Shown in pieces: positions 1 to 11,147 of a stretch of DNA of 64,000 bases (position 1 is the first letter of the stretch; the number at the start of each line of letters is the position of its first letter). The DNA comes from Ichthyophis bannanicus (lineage: Eukaryota > Chordata > Amphibia > Gymnophiona > Ichthyophiidae). The stretch covers positions 191,820,184 through 191,884,183 of the forward strand of contig CM066044.1 of the NCBI GenBank assembly GCA_033557465.1, given 5' to 3'. Below the pieces are notes generated by a model that did no database searches, had not been told where the DNA came from, and saw only the letters and a list, made by a program, of their open reading frames with translations. Both the position numbers and the translations under genes were made by a program.

Positions 1-890
1 ACTTTCCGCCATTCCATGGTTGTGGAGCCTGCCATGAGAAGAATCAAAGGTCAAAAGAATCACTCCTCAGTGCTCCTGGCAGAGAGGTCAGGACTCTGGA
101 TGCATTCGTAAGGAATGCATTCTAAGCTACCATGCTAGCCTCTAGAATAGACTCATATGCTATATATAAGTATGTTTCTTAAAGATGTATCGAGGGATTA
201 ATCATACTTCACCTCCTTGTTGCCCCCTGATAAACAGGCGGCTCATCAGGTCTTAGTTGCACATGCCCAGAATACATCCAAATTCTTGACAAGAGCATCA
301 TTTGATGCTTTTGAGGCTAATAACAGATCTGCTGCAGCCTGCATAGGGGCTGGGAGGACAGCATAGCTCCAAGCATCTGACCTGGAACAGTGGGTCCAGG
401 ATAAATTTATTTTATTTATTTAACAGTTTGTTTTTATACCGCTTTATCATTTCAATCAAAACTGTTTACATTATAACTTAAACTTGGTAATGTACATTAA
501 ACAGGGACATTGATAACTTGGATTTTTCTGAGGCAATGGAGGGTTAATAAATTATTAATTAATTAACATACCTTGCAATGGGGAGAACTTCTTTGGCCAG
601 ATGTGGAGGGAAAAGGCCGGTGAGATAGAAACAGACGACCTCACCATGAAGAGACTGTCTAGGAAAACTGTAGTCCCTTCTAAGAAGAAGGCTGCCACCA
701 AGAAACCATTCTTCCGTAAGAAAGAGAGGTTTTATCATCCATATCAAGGCTATTCTGCTACCTTGCCCCATAACAGCAACTGTGGCAACCAGGCCAGAAA
801 CAGGACAGGAAACCCAATGTTTCCAAACCACAGCCTGCACCAACTACTCAACCTCCTCAGAGCTTTTGACTACTTCAAGAAGAGCATGGC
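1..890 (+). pseudogene. gag pseudogene of DIRS-A (C-terminal half), interrupted
   Basis: Gag is the DIRS structural protein. What remains is the segment containing the family motif HSMVVEPAMRR (about 12-50), the helical core ending in LQASDLEQWVQDK (about 240-402), and after an insertion the GENFF motif and a lysine/arginine-rich tail (about 575-760). The same segments appear, better preserved, in the gag of DIRS-E and DIRS-L. A stop inside the core at about 365 and a retroposon at about 404-570 disrupt it. It flows directly into the start of pol near 880. Confidence 0.75.
404..570 (-). mobile_element. Short retroposon tail inserted in DIRS-A gag
   Basis: AT-rich insert starting tttattttatttatttaac and containing ataccgc followed by sequence rich in tttaca. 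Read on the minus strand it ends in GCGGTAT then an AAATA-type tail, the same ending as the pieces at 16347-16408 (plus) and 40168-40446 (minus). It splits gag exactly between the WVQDK and GENF motifs, so it is a later insertion. The parent family (SINE or LINE 3' end) is not identified. Confidence 0.6.
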
Positions 891-2790
891 CAATTCTCCC
901 ATGATCCCAGGAAGGCTAGTGCACTTTACACACCGCTGGATCAGCATCATTTCCGAGCCCTTGACCCTACTAGTCAGTCAGGGCCTACAACTAAAATTCC
1001 AAACTCGTCCTCCCACTCACTTTATAGGGCATCCCCACCCTGGATCTCCTTCACTCCTTGCTTCAACAGGAAATCTTCTCACTGCTGAAACAAGAAGTCA
1101 GAGGAGGTACCCATCGCCCAATAGGGCCTGGGATTCTACTCCAGATATTTCCTAATTCCAAAAAAGGCAGGAGGTCACAGACCTACATTAGATCTCTGAA
1201 ACCTCAACAGATTTCTCATCAAGGAGAAATTAAAGATGATTTCTCTAGTCACCCTTCTGCCATACCTCCAACAAAACGATTGGCTATGCTCTCTGAATCT
1301 AAAGGATGCTTATACACACATCCTCATTCACCCAGACTACAAAATGTTCCTCAGGATTTTTTTTTTCAAGACAACCCTATCAGTACAGAGTCCTCCATTC
1401 AGACTGGCCTCAGCACCCAGAGTCTTCACAAAGTGTTTAGCCATTGTGGCGGCCTACCTTTGTGGATCTTTCTGTTCCCTTACTTAAATGACTGGCTGTT
1501 AAGGGCAGACTGCTTCAGCAGTCACCTGTGCCCTAAATCAAACCATTTATGTCCTCCAGGAGTTGGGTTTTGTAATAAACTATCGAAAATCACATTTCAG
1601 CCCAACTCAGGACCTAGAGTTCATAGAAGCTCCTTTGGATACAGTAAGCAGCAGTGTCTTCCTTCCAGAGGACAGAAGCCTCCGTCTCATTGCCATAGTC
1701 ATACAGGTTCAGCAGCAGCCTTCAGTTACTGCCAGAACATTTTTACGCCTCTTAGGCCATATGGCTTCCACAGTCCATGTCATACCCCTATACACGTCTC
1801 CACATGAGGATCGGACAGTGGACTCTCACAGGAGTGGAAGCAGTCCACAGGTCATCTCTCAGACCTTGTCAACATCACTCTGCAGATGAGAGCAGACCTT
1901 CAGTGGTGGTGCATACCACAGAATTTAGTCGAAGGCTAACCTTTTCAGATGTCTGCACCACAGTCTATTCTAATGACCGGTACTTCAAAACTAGGCTGAG
2001 GAGCCCATCTCAATGGCCACCCAACACAAGGCCTTTGGTCAGCTCAGGAAACGCTCCTCCAGATCAATCTTCTAGAGCTGAGCGGTCTTCAGTGCAGTCA
2101 GTCTTCTCTCTCTAACTCAGGGGGCATTTTCTTCTTGTGCAAACAGACAAGCAGGTAGCTATGTTGTATATATAAACAAACAAGGAGGGGCAGGCGCTCA
2201 AGCCCTATGCAAGGAGGCCATATGCCTTTGGAACTGGGCAATTCCCCAAGTTATTCACCTTCACGCAGTCTACCTTCCGGGAGTGCAGAATCAATTAGCC
2301 GACAGACTAAATCTGATCCTCCATCCACACGAGTGGATGCTGGATCCTCAAGTAACCCAACGCATGTTCCAACTCTGGGGGGGCGCCACTAATCAACCTC
2401 TTTGCATCTTCCCTCAGCGCTCAACTACCTCTGTTTTACTCAAGGATTCCTTCTCCCCACAGGGAATCATCTGATGCCGTCCTCATCCATTGTGGTCAAG
2501 AGCTCCTTTATGCTTTCCCTCCACTTCTGCTCATAGCAAAAACAATCTTCAAGCTTCAGGCCGACCGGGAACAGATGATTCTCATTGCTCCTTACTGGCC
2601 CAACAGTCGTGGTTTCCTCTGCTTCTTCAGCTTGCTCAAGCATCTCTCCTCTGGCTCGGTTATTTACCAGTACTACTCTCCCAGGATCAGGGGACGCCTC
2701 AAGCCACTCCACTTGATGGCCTGGAGGCTGAGCGCTTTGTCCTCTCACACTTAAATCTCCAAGAGGTTGTGTTGCATGTCCTTTTATTAT
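890..2790 (+). pseudogene. pol pseudogene of DIRS-A (reverse transcriptase + RNase H)
   Basis: Would encode the DIRS polymerase that copies element RNA into DNA. Recognisable blocks in order: RLVHFTHRWISI (about 910-945), the LNLKDAYTHILIHPD block of reverse transcriptase motif A (about 1293-1340), the FRLASAPRVFTKC block (about 1400-1437), the catalytic box written YLNDW (about 1480) instead of the family YLDDW, and an RNase H region with LVQTDKQVA (about 2137-2165). Frames change several times (near 1140, 1490, 1890, 2115 and 2390) and many stops occur. It cannot make an active enzyme as written. Confidence 0.8.
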
Positions 2791-3745
2791 CAAGAAAGGA
2801 TTAAACTAGATGCTTTTAACCTTTAAATGGTGCAGGTTTTCCATTAAAACACTGGATCCCTTCACATGTCCCATACCGGACTTGCTGCAGTACCTGCTAC
2901 ATTTGTTGTCTGGTCTCAAGACCAGTTCGGTGAGAGTGCATTTTTCTGCTATTGCAGCCTCCCAGGGAGCCACCCAATCTTGGCACACCCCTTAGTGGCC
3001 AGATTCATGCAGGGTCTTCTCCTGACCAAGCCTCCTTTCCGTCCACCTCTAAATGTTGTCCTTGCACAACTCATGCAAAGTCCTTTTGAACCAATGGGGT
3101 CAGCTCCATTAAAGTTCATCACATGGAAGCTTCTCTTCCTTATAGCAGTTACAGTACCTCAGCTCGCAGAGTCAGTTAACTGCAAGCTTTGGTAAGCGAT
3201 GCACCTTATACCACTTTTCATCATGATATTGATCCTTTGCACACATCCTAAATTCTTGACGAAGGTAGTCACCTTCTTCCACCTGAACCAATCGGTCTCG
3301 CTACTAACTTTTTTGTCAAGACCCTTTGCCTCTCCGGATGAGGCCAAACTTCATATTTTTTGATTACAAGAGAGCATTTGTGTTCTTTCTAGACCGCACT
3401 AAGGACCTTCGCCAAGCCTCTCAGTTGTTTGTCTCCTTTGACCAAATTCATTTGAGGACACCAGTATCCAAAAGAACACTTTCAAACTAGTTAGCAGATT
3501 GAATATCCTTCGCTTATTCGCAAGCTGGGTTGTCTCTACCACACCGTGTCACAACTCAGTGTCAGAGTCATGGCAACTACTGTAGCTAACCTTCGCTCTG
3601 TCCCTATCTCAGAGATCTGCAAAGCGGCAACATAGTCTTCTCTGCATACCTTTTCAACGCACTATTGCCTGGATAAAGACTCCAGAGCTGATGCTCAATT
3701 CGGACAAGCTGTTCTGTAAAACCTTTTTCAAATTTAGACAACTTG
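2790..3745 (+). pseudogene. Tyrosine recombinase pseudogene of DIRS-A
   Basis: Remnant of the DIRS integrase, which in this class is a tyrosine recombinase rather than a DDE integrase. Visible blocks: HPLVARFMQGLLLTKPPFRPP (about 2980-3045), a PFEPMGSAPLKFITWK stretch (about 3088-3135), the arginine-box area near 3155 disrupted by a frame change, and the C-terminal EICKAAT..SLHTFSTHYCLD block (about 3610-3672), where the HTF..HY tyrosine is the expected nucleophile. An in-frame stop interrupts that last block at about 3632. Non-functional. Confidence 0.75.
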
Positions 3746-3854
3746 CCCACCACTCATCCGACAACCTCGCAAGGAGTGCTCTGAACAAACTGAGTCTATT
3801 GGATCCCTGCTGCAACTTCCAGTTGTGCTGGGATTCTTTTCTTGCTCTGCTGTC

Positions 3855-4226
3855 TTGGGCTAGGGAGTCCTATATGTGAAGACTGACTTCCTGCTTGTTC
3901 CTGGAGATAGCGCAGTTACTCGCCTGTAACAGGTGATCTCCGGGAACAGCAGGAATCAGTCTTCAGAAACAGCCCACCTCCCCATCAAGTTGTCCAATTT
4001 TTGTTCTCATTCCTGGTATACAATTTTTTTATTCTCCACTGTACACCTGACTAAGGAGACCAGGAGGGAAAGTGGGAAGGCAGCCATGCATGCATGGAGG
4101 AAGGCCCCCAAAAGCATTCCTATTGGATACTGGGGAGTGTTTCCGCACCGGGTTCCATTGGTGCCAACGTCACCCGTATGTGAAGACTGATTCCTGCTTT
4201 TCCCGGAGATCACCTGTAACTATGCT
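3855..4226 (+). repeat. Internal complementary region and right ITR of DIRS-A
   Basis: About 3860-3975 holds the joined reverse complements of the two element ends (tgcttgttcctggagat, then agcgcagttactcgcctg), the DIRS internal complementary region thought to template completion of the termini. About 4060-4226 is the right inverted terminal repeat, with the family pattern catgcatgg...ccaacgtcacc...gtgaagactgattcctgc. Confidence 0.75.
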
Positions 4227-4234
4227 TTACTTCT

Positions 4235-4395
4235 GACAACCAATTTGAGTTTGATTGCGCATTGAGTGCAACAATATTTTCTCCAATTAGTCTTAATGTG
4301 CTGCATTGTAGCTTCATTGTATATCTCCTAGTATTGCTCCTTTTTGAAGGAGTAAACAACTGATCTACCTTTACCCATTTCACATTTTGAAATGG
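4235..4395 (-). pseudogene. CR1-type LINE fragment (reverse transcriptase C-terminus)
   Basis: Diverged match, on the same strand, to 33670-33810 of the nearly complete CR1 copy in this window (shared landmarks gagtttgatt..gcattgagtg, tagcttcattg, aaacaactgatctac.tttaccc). It carries the end of ORF2 only and is heavily mutated. Confidence 0.65.
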
Positions 4396-4405
4396 TCTCC
4401 TGAGG

Positions 4406-4595
4406 CAGTGGTTCCCAAACCTGTCCTAGGGTCTCCCCAGCCAGCCGGGTTTTCAGGATATCCACAATGAATATGCAGAAGGTAGATTTGCATGCAGTGG
4501 GGGCAGTATATGCAAATCTTTCTCATGAGTAATCATAGTGAATATCCTGAAAATCCAACTGGCTGGGAATCCCAGGACAGGTTTGGGAACCTCTT
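4406..4595. mobile_element. Palindromic MITE, hAT-like ends
   Basis: About 190 bp whose two halves are near reverse complements. It starts cagtggttcccaaacctgt and ends acaggtttgggaacctctt, with matching inner parts (ggttttcaggatatcc... and ...atatcctgaaaatcc). The CAGTGGTTC-type end is typical of hAT transposons. It has no coding capacity. No target duplication is convincing. Confidence 0.7.
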
Positions 4596-4789
4596 TTCTG
4601 AGAGGAGTGTCTTCACTGCTCTGGTTTATATGGCTAGCTTTTTTTTTTTTTTTTCTCTAACAGTTGGCTTTGTATCTCTGTCCTCTCCCACAGTATGCAT
4701 TGCCATCAGTCTTGACTAGCGCAAAGGTAGTCCGTTAATCAGTTCTGTGACAGGATCAAATGTAATTTAATGGCTCAAACTATAAAGAA

Positions 4790-5114
4790 AATGTTAAATC
4801 ATAGAGACCATTCCCAGTCTATGGCTTTGTCCAATCTTAGTGCCCCTTTTTCCCCTCTACTGTTTAATAGTCCAACTGACACTTGCAGGTTTTTTGCTAT
4901 GAATGTACTTGAAAGTGTTTTTATGCTGAGTTTTGCCTTCCACGGTAACTTTCATTTCAAATTCTCTTTGCCTGCCTTATCAATGCTGTACATCTACCTT
5001 ACCAGTGCTTGCATTTCCTGTCTGTCATTTGGCTGCTTTTTCCATTTTTTTATAGATGGCTTTTTTGGCTTAAAACAGTCATTCACCTTTAAATTATGAT
5101 GGCAATCATTTGAC
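4790..5114 (-). pseudogene. CR1 LINE fragment (endonuclease-RT linker), split by a later insertion
   Basis: Reverse-strand match to about 35180-35490 of the nearly complete CR1 copy (shared ggttttttgct.tgaatgtacttgaaa and tctttgcctgccttatcaatgct). It resumes at 6815-6870 (catggaatccactgttctgggcttccaa), showing that the element at 5129-6800 landed inside it. Confidence 0.7.
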
Positions 5115-5128
5115 CTTCCTTTCATCTT

Positions 5129-6800
5129 TTTTTTTATTTTTTTTATTTATGAAATTTTACAATATAATCAAGAAAGAAACAAAGTTCCTTCCTGCGGAAA
5201 CAGGCTGACAAACAGAAAAACAGAACATATAACACAATAGAAAATTATACACTGCTCCACTACAACCCCCGACCAATAAACTAAGAAATAATACAAACAA
5301 TGCCAACCTCACTAGCCCACTATAAGGGGGGGACTCTTATAGAGTAATAAACTATACCAAATTCATAAGAAACAAGGCAGCAGTCAAAATTCAGAACAAT
5401 ACTATCGTGAGTTAAGGAGGATCATTTATAGAGTCTGGCCGCTTAGAACTAATGAAGGCTACCAGCTGAGAGGGTTCATAAAAAATATAGGAGACCGCCT
5501 GGTATTTCACCAGGCATTTACATGGGTGTTTAAGGAAGAAAAGCCCTCCCAGCTGTAGGACTCCAGACCGAAGCAGGAGAAATTCCATACGTCTTTTTTG
5601 AGTATCACAAGCCAAATCAGGGTACATACGGACAGCCAAACCCCTAAAGGGAAGCTTCCTTTTCCTAAAAAATAACTTCAACATCCACTCTTTATCAGAC
5701 AATAGGGCAAATGTAATTAGTAAAGTGGAGGATTCCTGAGAGTTAAGCCCAGAATTCTCTATCAAATCCATAACATTCAATTCTTCCCCCTGACCCAATC
5801 CTGCCCCTAAGGCCCCACCAGATATTCTCTTCCCCTTAGGGAGATAATAGATCTTAACCAGAGGGGGCATTAATTCAGGAGAAACCCCTAATATTTCACT
5901 CAAATATTCCTGAAACATATCTCTTGCAGAAACAGAAAGAACCCTAGGAAAATTTACAATACGCAAATTATGTGCCCGAGAAAGATTATCCAAATGCTCC
6001 ATTCTATATTGTACTGATAAGAAATTCTTCTTGAAAATATCTATTTGATCCTCCACATTAACAACTCTATTTTGTAGACCCCCCACCGTCACAGTCACTT
6101 CTGAAAGTCTCCTTTCTAGATCCGTAACAGAGGTCGTCACAGATTTCACCTGAGAAACCAAGGAAGAAAATTGAGGGAGTAAAGCTTCACCCAAAGAGGC
6201 TATAGCATTCCATATTGCCTCTAAAGTAAAGTCCGTAGGACGCTGTAAAGTAAAAGTCAACCCTGAATCAGGAGGCAAACCTTCAGCCTCCATAGGCATC
6301 AGCAAGTCGACTCGTCCCGCAGAAACAGCTGTTCCCTCTGTCGAGACACCTCCAACTCGCACCGAAGCTTGTGAGGAGACAATCTCGCCACCAGCTTGCT
6401 GATCACACTCCACCAGCCCTCCTTCTCCTGGCCCTCGTGAAGAAACACCGTCTCCTGTCGTTGCAGAAGAGAGCACTTCCAGGAAGCCTTCTGGTAACAG
6501 AGAGCTGCGTGGGGACCTTCGGCGCTGGACTCAACACAGGGGAGAAGGATATCGCCGAAGCAGACGCCGAACCACCCAATTCCGGCGAAACCGCAGCTCG
6601 GCACTCTCCACCAGCTCCTGAATTCGGAGTGGAGCGCAGTAAGTAAGCGTCGATAAGACCAATCACTGCAGAAACAGGCGTCGAGGCAACAAGGGGCAGT
6701 GAGGGCAACGGCCTCATTTTGCCTTTTCGTTTCCTGCCCATAGAAAAGACGTCCTCACACTGCTAAGGCTGCTGCCGCCATCTTGAAAAAGACTCCCCCT
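5129..6800 (-). mobile_element. ORF1-only (half-LINE) L1/Tx1-type retrotransposon with 14-bp target duplications
   Basis: A minus-strand insertion flanked by the identical 14-mer cttcctttcatctt at 5115-5128 and 6801-6814. It splits a CR1 fragment whose halves match contiguous CR1 sequence. Its 3' end (plus-strand left) is a poly(A) tail, seen as the T-rich run from 5129. Its 5' end (near 6800) begins ggggagtctttttcaagatggcgg, a start often seen in L1-type elements. Between them there is only ORF1 and a short 3' UTR; no endonuclease or reverse transcriptase is present. This matches the half-L1 architecture, mobilised in trans by a full-length partner. Confidence 0.75.
5412..6741 (-). pseudogene. 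LINE ORF1 protein (L1/Tx1 type), one frameshift
   Basis: The ORF1 protein binds the LINE RNA as a chaperone. The probable start is the ATG at 6741 (MGRKRKGK), since short basic openings are common in this family. That frame passes into the 354-residue frame ending at 5412 through one frameshift between about 6530 and 6470. The N-terminal part is low-complexity and Ser/Gly/Pro-rich. A heptad-rich coiled coil follows (about 6200-6000, including LERRLSEVTVTV), then the RRM-like core (LRIVNFP at about 5960, PLVKIYYLPKGKR at about 5860) and a basic C-terminal domain. The assignment rests on layout and motif style. Confidence 0.65.
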
Positions 6801-6869
6801 CTTCCTTTCATCTTAAAGCATGGAATCCACTGTTCTGGGCTTCCAAGTATCAATAGGTACAATTTTACT

Positions 6870-7034
6870 GCTTCCCAGACTATGGGGGGTTCCTTCATCT
6901 TCAAAAGAAAGGAAGACTCAGCCCCTAGTGGAAAAACTTAAGGCTTCAGTCCCTATTTAGAAGATCTTCATATTCCTTGTCCAACCTGAGCATAGTCTTT
7001 CCTGCAGACTCTATGGTGCAGGGCTATACATCTC
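6870..7034. other. Unassigned spacer
   Basis: About 165 bp between the CR1 remnant and the left end of DIRS-B. No recognisable element or gene. Confidence 0.4.
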
Positions 7035-7412
7035 TTTCTCTAGGAACAAGCAGGAAGTCAGCCCTCACATATGGGGGACATCAGCGCCGACGGAGCCCAC
7101 TTGGAAGCATCATCCCAGCTTTCAAAGAAAGCCTTTTGGAGATGCTACCATGCATTTGTGGTCCCTTTCCCGCCTAAGGGTACCATCTTACTCTTTTCCC
7201 GCTGAGCCCAACAGACTTTTTTCTTGGAAAAAAGTTGATATTTTTGTGCATAAAACTGCCCTTCCTTTTCCCATTATCACCGGTCCCTTTTCCCACCTCC
7301 GAGCCCCATTGCCCAGCATTGAGTCTCAAAATAGTTTTATTCCAGTGCGGTTTTGTGCCCTTTGCTGGACGCGTCGAGGGTCTTCGACCTTGCAGGGGTC
7401 CTTTTTGCTCCA

Positions 7413-9300
7413 ATGGCCAGAGAGTTCAAAAAGTGTGATCGATGCACAATGAATATGTCCCTAACCGATACACACGACTGCTGCCTCCGGTGTCTAGGTG
7501 CTGACCATGACCCAGAGGTTTGCATCCTTTGCAAAATGATGTCCGCGAAGGCCATCCAAACTATTTGGCAAAAGCAAGACAACATCTTCCACAAGTCAGA
7601 TTCTGCCCCAGTAATCCCCGGTAGCCTCGCACTCTGCCCCACACGGATCCTTGGAGTCATGTAAAGCCCCCGCGGTGCCCAGTCAGGCTCACAGACACTT
7701 TGACAAGGGTCCCCTGGTGTTTAAGCACAAGAAGAAGAAATCCTCGAGGACCTCATCCTGGGAATCAGACACACACGGCAAGTCCCATTCCAGGTCTCAG
7801 TCCCTGGAGGTATCTGAGGAGTTGGAGCTGGAGTGGGAGCGGCTGACGAAGATGCCCAGAACAGACACCGAGGCATCTGGTGACGGGGCACGGACCCCCA
7901 AGGCCTGTCCTTTCAAGGACTCCCTCTCCTCACTGACGCCGGACCCAGTCACACCAGTGTCCGCATCGAAGGCTGTAACTCCTGAGTGGGAAGCCAGGAT
8001 GAAGGCATTGGAGCGCAGTGTCACTGCCTTCCTTGCCTTGCAGCAAGCGTCGATGCCCAGCCCTGACATGGAGGACTTCACAGACCACCAAGATGATTCT
8101 CGTGAGCTCTGAGACTTGAGCTGATCCTTGGCGAGGGTCGTGATTCCAATCCTTGGGGGTGAGATCCTCCCCGGCAAGCACTTATAGCTCCAACCAAGCA
8201 GCCACCGTGGGTTGCCAAAGACCTGTCTCGAGCCCAGCACCTCAAAGTGCTGATTGGCCTCGAGTCCTTGATTGACTGCTCAGACTGGGAGGGCGAGGCT
8301 TCCCCGGAGACATGTAAACATTGTGATCTCCGCTCAAACCAGTCTCCTCTGGCGTCGCAGCACCAGTCTCCACCCGAGGACGACACATTCCTCAAGTTCG
8401 TCCGGGACATGGTGAAAGCCTTGTCTCTCACCATGGAGGAGGACACTCGCATGGAGGAGCTTGAAATCCTCCAGTATGAGGCTCCACCTAAGTAGGCCCT
8501 GATGGTCCCCTTCCTCGCCATTCTTGGGTGGCTCCTCCTTCGGATGTGGGAGACACCAGCATTGGTGCCAATAGTTTAGCCGACGCCTCGACACCATCTA
8601 CCGGATCCAGCAGGGCCCTGACTTTCAGAAAGCGCAGCTCCCACACACCTTTATGGAGGTAGAGTCAACCATGCGCCAGCAGAAAAACCCAAAGACTCAC
8701 TCCTCTGTGCCCCCGGGCAGGGAGTCCTGTGCCCTTAATGTCCTTGGATGTAAATGCTACCAGGGTTCGATTCTGGGTTGCCGAATCCAAGCCTACCAGC
8801 TGTATATCGGCATGTATCTCCGAGACCTAGCAAAAGAACTCGCAGGTCTCTCGGCGGGTCTCAGTGGAGATCACCTCCAGCGATTCCAAACCCACAAGAA
8901 GGGTGTTGGGAAGTGCTCGAAGTACATGTCTCAAGCCACCTACTACTGCTTAAAGTCCAATGCGAGGGTGGCTGCTGGAGGCATCTGGGCCCGATAGCAG
9001 GCCTGGCTCCAGGCATTGGACCTCGAGCAGTGGATCCAGGAGAAACTCCTTGATGCCCCCTGTCTTGGTGAAAACCTCGTTGACAAACCAATGGAGAAAA
9101 AAGGAGGCAGAGATCGAGACAGTTTGTCACGAGGACTCTGCTCTCCAGGAAAAGACCTCCACCCTTCCCAAGAAGAAACCTTCGGGGAAGATGACCCCTT
9201 TTTCACAGAAAAGGCCAGTGTTACTGAGGCTATCCCCAATACCAGGTCTCCCAGACCCCGCAGCAGGGTCACCAAACATTGGCTCCTGCCCAGGTAGGGG
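7413..9300 (+). pseudogene. gag of DIRS-B, several frameshifts
   Basis: The start is the ATG at 7413, which immediately precedes the conserved N-terminal Cys/His cluster FKKCDRC, then SLTDTHDCCLRCLG and CILCKMMSAKA, a putative zinc-binding module common to all gags here. The first frame stops at 7662. Gag-like sequence continues in other frames: Ser/Lys-rich (7651-8112), the FLKFVRDMVKALS..LEILQYEAP block (about 8390-8490), the YQLYIGMYLRDLAKEL block (about 8788-8840), and the WIQEKL..GENL block (about 9033-9080) with a basic tail. Each block has a counterpart in the gag of DIRS-J, -K and -L. Confidence 0.75.
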
Positions 9301-9315
9301 GGAGTTTTTGACTCC

Positions 9316-10845
9316 ATGAGCATAGCCTCTCCTCCCAGCGGGGAACAGCTGCCAGCAGGGGGGCGTCTGATCCACTTTGCCCATTGGTGGCTGTCCATAA
9401 CCTCCGACACCTGGGCCCTCCAGGTGATCAGAGAAGGCTACCTCCTTCATTGGACCAGACGCTTCCCCCTTTCTTTCCAGGAGAGCCCCCTCGGACTCCC
9501 CTGCACCAGGCCCTGCTATTACAGGAACTCGCAGGCTTTATTAGGGACAGAGCCGTGGAACCAGTACCCCTCTACCTCAGGGGCAAGGGATTCTACTCCT
9601 GTTACTTTCTGGTTCCAAAAAGAACAGGAGGCTTAAGGCCCATTTTGGACTTGCGAAACCTGAACAAGTTCCTGGTATGGGAGAAGTTCAAGATGCTCTC
9701 CCTTGGATCATTGCTGCCCTATCTCCAGTAGGGAGATTGGCTATGCTCCTTGGACCTAAAGGATGCTTACACCCACATTCTTATTCATCCCAGTCACAGG
9801 CAGTATTTTTCATGGTTGGGGGCAACCACTACCAGTACAGGGTACTTAATACCCTTTAGTCTAGCCTCCGCAACAAGAGTCTTCACCAAATGCCTGGCAG
9901 TGGTGGCCGCCTATCTCCCTCTGCAAGGGGCCTTCATCTTCCCATACCTGGACGACTGGCTCGTAAACGGGGATACAGCCACTGAGGTGCAATAGGCCAC
10001 GTCCCGCATCATCAAGGTCCTACAGCATTAAGGGTTTGTGATAAACCACCCCAAGTCTCACCTCTCTCCAACACAGGACTTGTTCTTAGGAGCTTGACTG
10101 GACAATCTCCAGGCCAGGGCCTTTCTTCCTTTGGACAGGGCAGATAGTCTCAGGGCCCTATCCACCGAGGTGCAATACCATCACGCAGTGTCAGCGTGGT
10201 CCATGCTCTGCCTACTGGGTCACATGGCATCCACAGTCCATGTGGTTCCCAACGCCCGCCTCCACATGCGAGCGTCACAGTGGTGTCTCCACTCACAATG
10301 GACACAAGCCACAGGCAGGCTCAGGACAAGATCTTAGTATTCCATCAGCTAGCGGAGACACTCGACTGGTGGCAGGGCACACAGAACCTGCAGAAGTGCA
10401 TGTTCTTCCAGTCCCCAGATCCCCAGAGGGTCCTCACCACGGACACATCCCTACTGGGCTGGGGTGCCCACTGTGAGGAACTGTGCACGCAGGGCAACTG
10501 GTCCCTAGCGGAGGGCCAGCAACAAATCAACCTGCTGGAGCTCAGGGCTGTTTTTCTAGCAATCAAGGCCTTCCACCACTGCCTGTGCAACCAGTCAGTG
10601 CTAGTCCAGACAGACAACCAGCACAACAAGCTGCTGAACAAGCAGGGGGCACAGGGTCACAGCGCTTCTGCCAGGAGGCAGTTGCCCTCTGCTCGTATGA
10701 GATCAGTCAAGGAATGCTCCTTAGGGCTGCATACCTACCGGGCCAAGACAATGCCCTAGCATACAGGCTGAGCAGGGTCCTCCAGTCTCATGAATGGCGA
10801 CAACTCCAGGATAGCACAGTGGCTTTTCCGACTTTGGGTCATGGT
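9316..10845 (+). pseudogene. pol of DIRS-B (reverse transcriptase + RNase H)
   Basis: Reverse transcriptase/RNase H polyprotein. Blocks in order: GGRLIHFAHWWLSI (about 9358-9400), FLVPKRTGGLRPILDLRNLN (about 9608-9667), CSLDLKDAYTHILIHP (about 9745-9792), ASATRVFTKCLAVVAAYL (about 9866-9920), and the intact catalytic box FPYLDDWLV (about 9940-9966). RNase H follows, with the first aspartate in TTDTSLLGWGAH (about 10437-10473), the glutamate in LLELRAV (about 10530) and VQTDNQ (about 10605). In-frame stops (near 9730 and 9993) and shifts break it. The region after RNase H is largely lost in the deletion at about 10845. Confidence 0.8.
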
Positions 10846-10847
10846 GC

Positions 10848-11043
10848 ACAGCGTCAGGGCTATGACGACCTCTGTTCCTAGGGTAGACATATGCCGGGCT
10901 GCCACCTGGTCCTCAGTTCACACCTTTGCAGCTCACTTCTGCCTGGAGAGGGAGTCCCGACAGGGCAGTGCCTTTGGCCAGGCCATAATCTGTTCAGGAT
11001 TTAGGCAACTCCTACCCTCGACCCTTGTTGTTCAGGCTACCTG
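10848..11043 (+). pseudogene. Tyrosine recombinase C-terminal stub of DIRS-B
   Basis: Only the last 60 or so residues survive: VRAMTTSV, VDICRAATWSSVHTFAAHF, and a basic tail. The residue expected to be the catalytic tyrosine, HY in the HTF..HY block of DIRS-A, -D and -E, is phenylalanine here (HTFAAHF). The N-terminal domain and the arginine and HxxR boxes are missing. Confidence 0.75.
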
Positions 11044-11147
11044 AGCAATGGTTCTCCCTGGACACTGGGATCCTTAGTCTTTCCTCAGACTAGCTTGCGG
11101 CTGCTCACTGCTGGGCCATGTTTTTCTACAGGTTCTCGGTAGTAGCT

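Larger units (their letters stand above)
1..4226 (+). mobile_element. DIRS-A: decayed DIRS retrotransposon, 3' portion
   Basis: A DIRS-type retrotransposon entering from the left edge. In order it keeps the C-terminal part of gag, the reverse transcriptase/RNase H gene, the tyrosine recombinase, an internal complementary region (about 3855-3975) and a right inverted terminal repeat ending near 4226. The reading frames are broken by many stops and shifts, so it is an old copy. The terminal sequence (gtgaagactgattcctgc) puts it in the same subfamily as DIRS-E, -F and -G. The last bases read cacctgtaactatgc where intact relatives have a longer cacctgttacaggtaagtaac, so about ten bases appear lost at the tip. 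The left end lies outside the window. Confidence 0.85.

Noticed and set aside
4007..4213. 68-codon minus-strand frame in the DIRS-A right end
   Set aside because: Falls entirely inside the inverted terminal repeat; mirrored in other ITRs (for example 25187-25387). Non-coding terminus.
3840..4220. ITR plus internal complementary region considered as a long terminal repeat of an LTR retrotransposon
   Set aside because: No direct LTR pair exists; the ends are inverted, integrase is a tyrosine recombinase, and the internal region joins complements of both tips. This is DIRS architecture.
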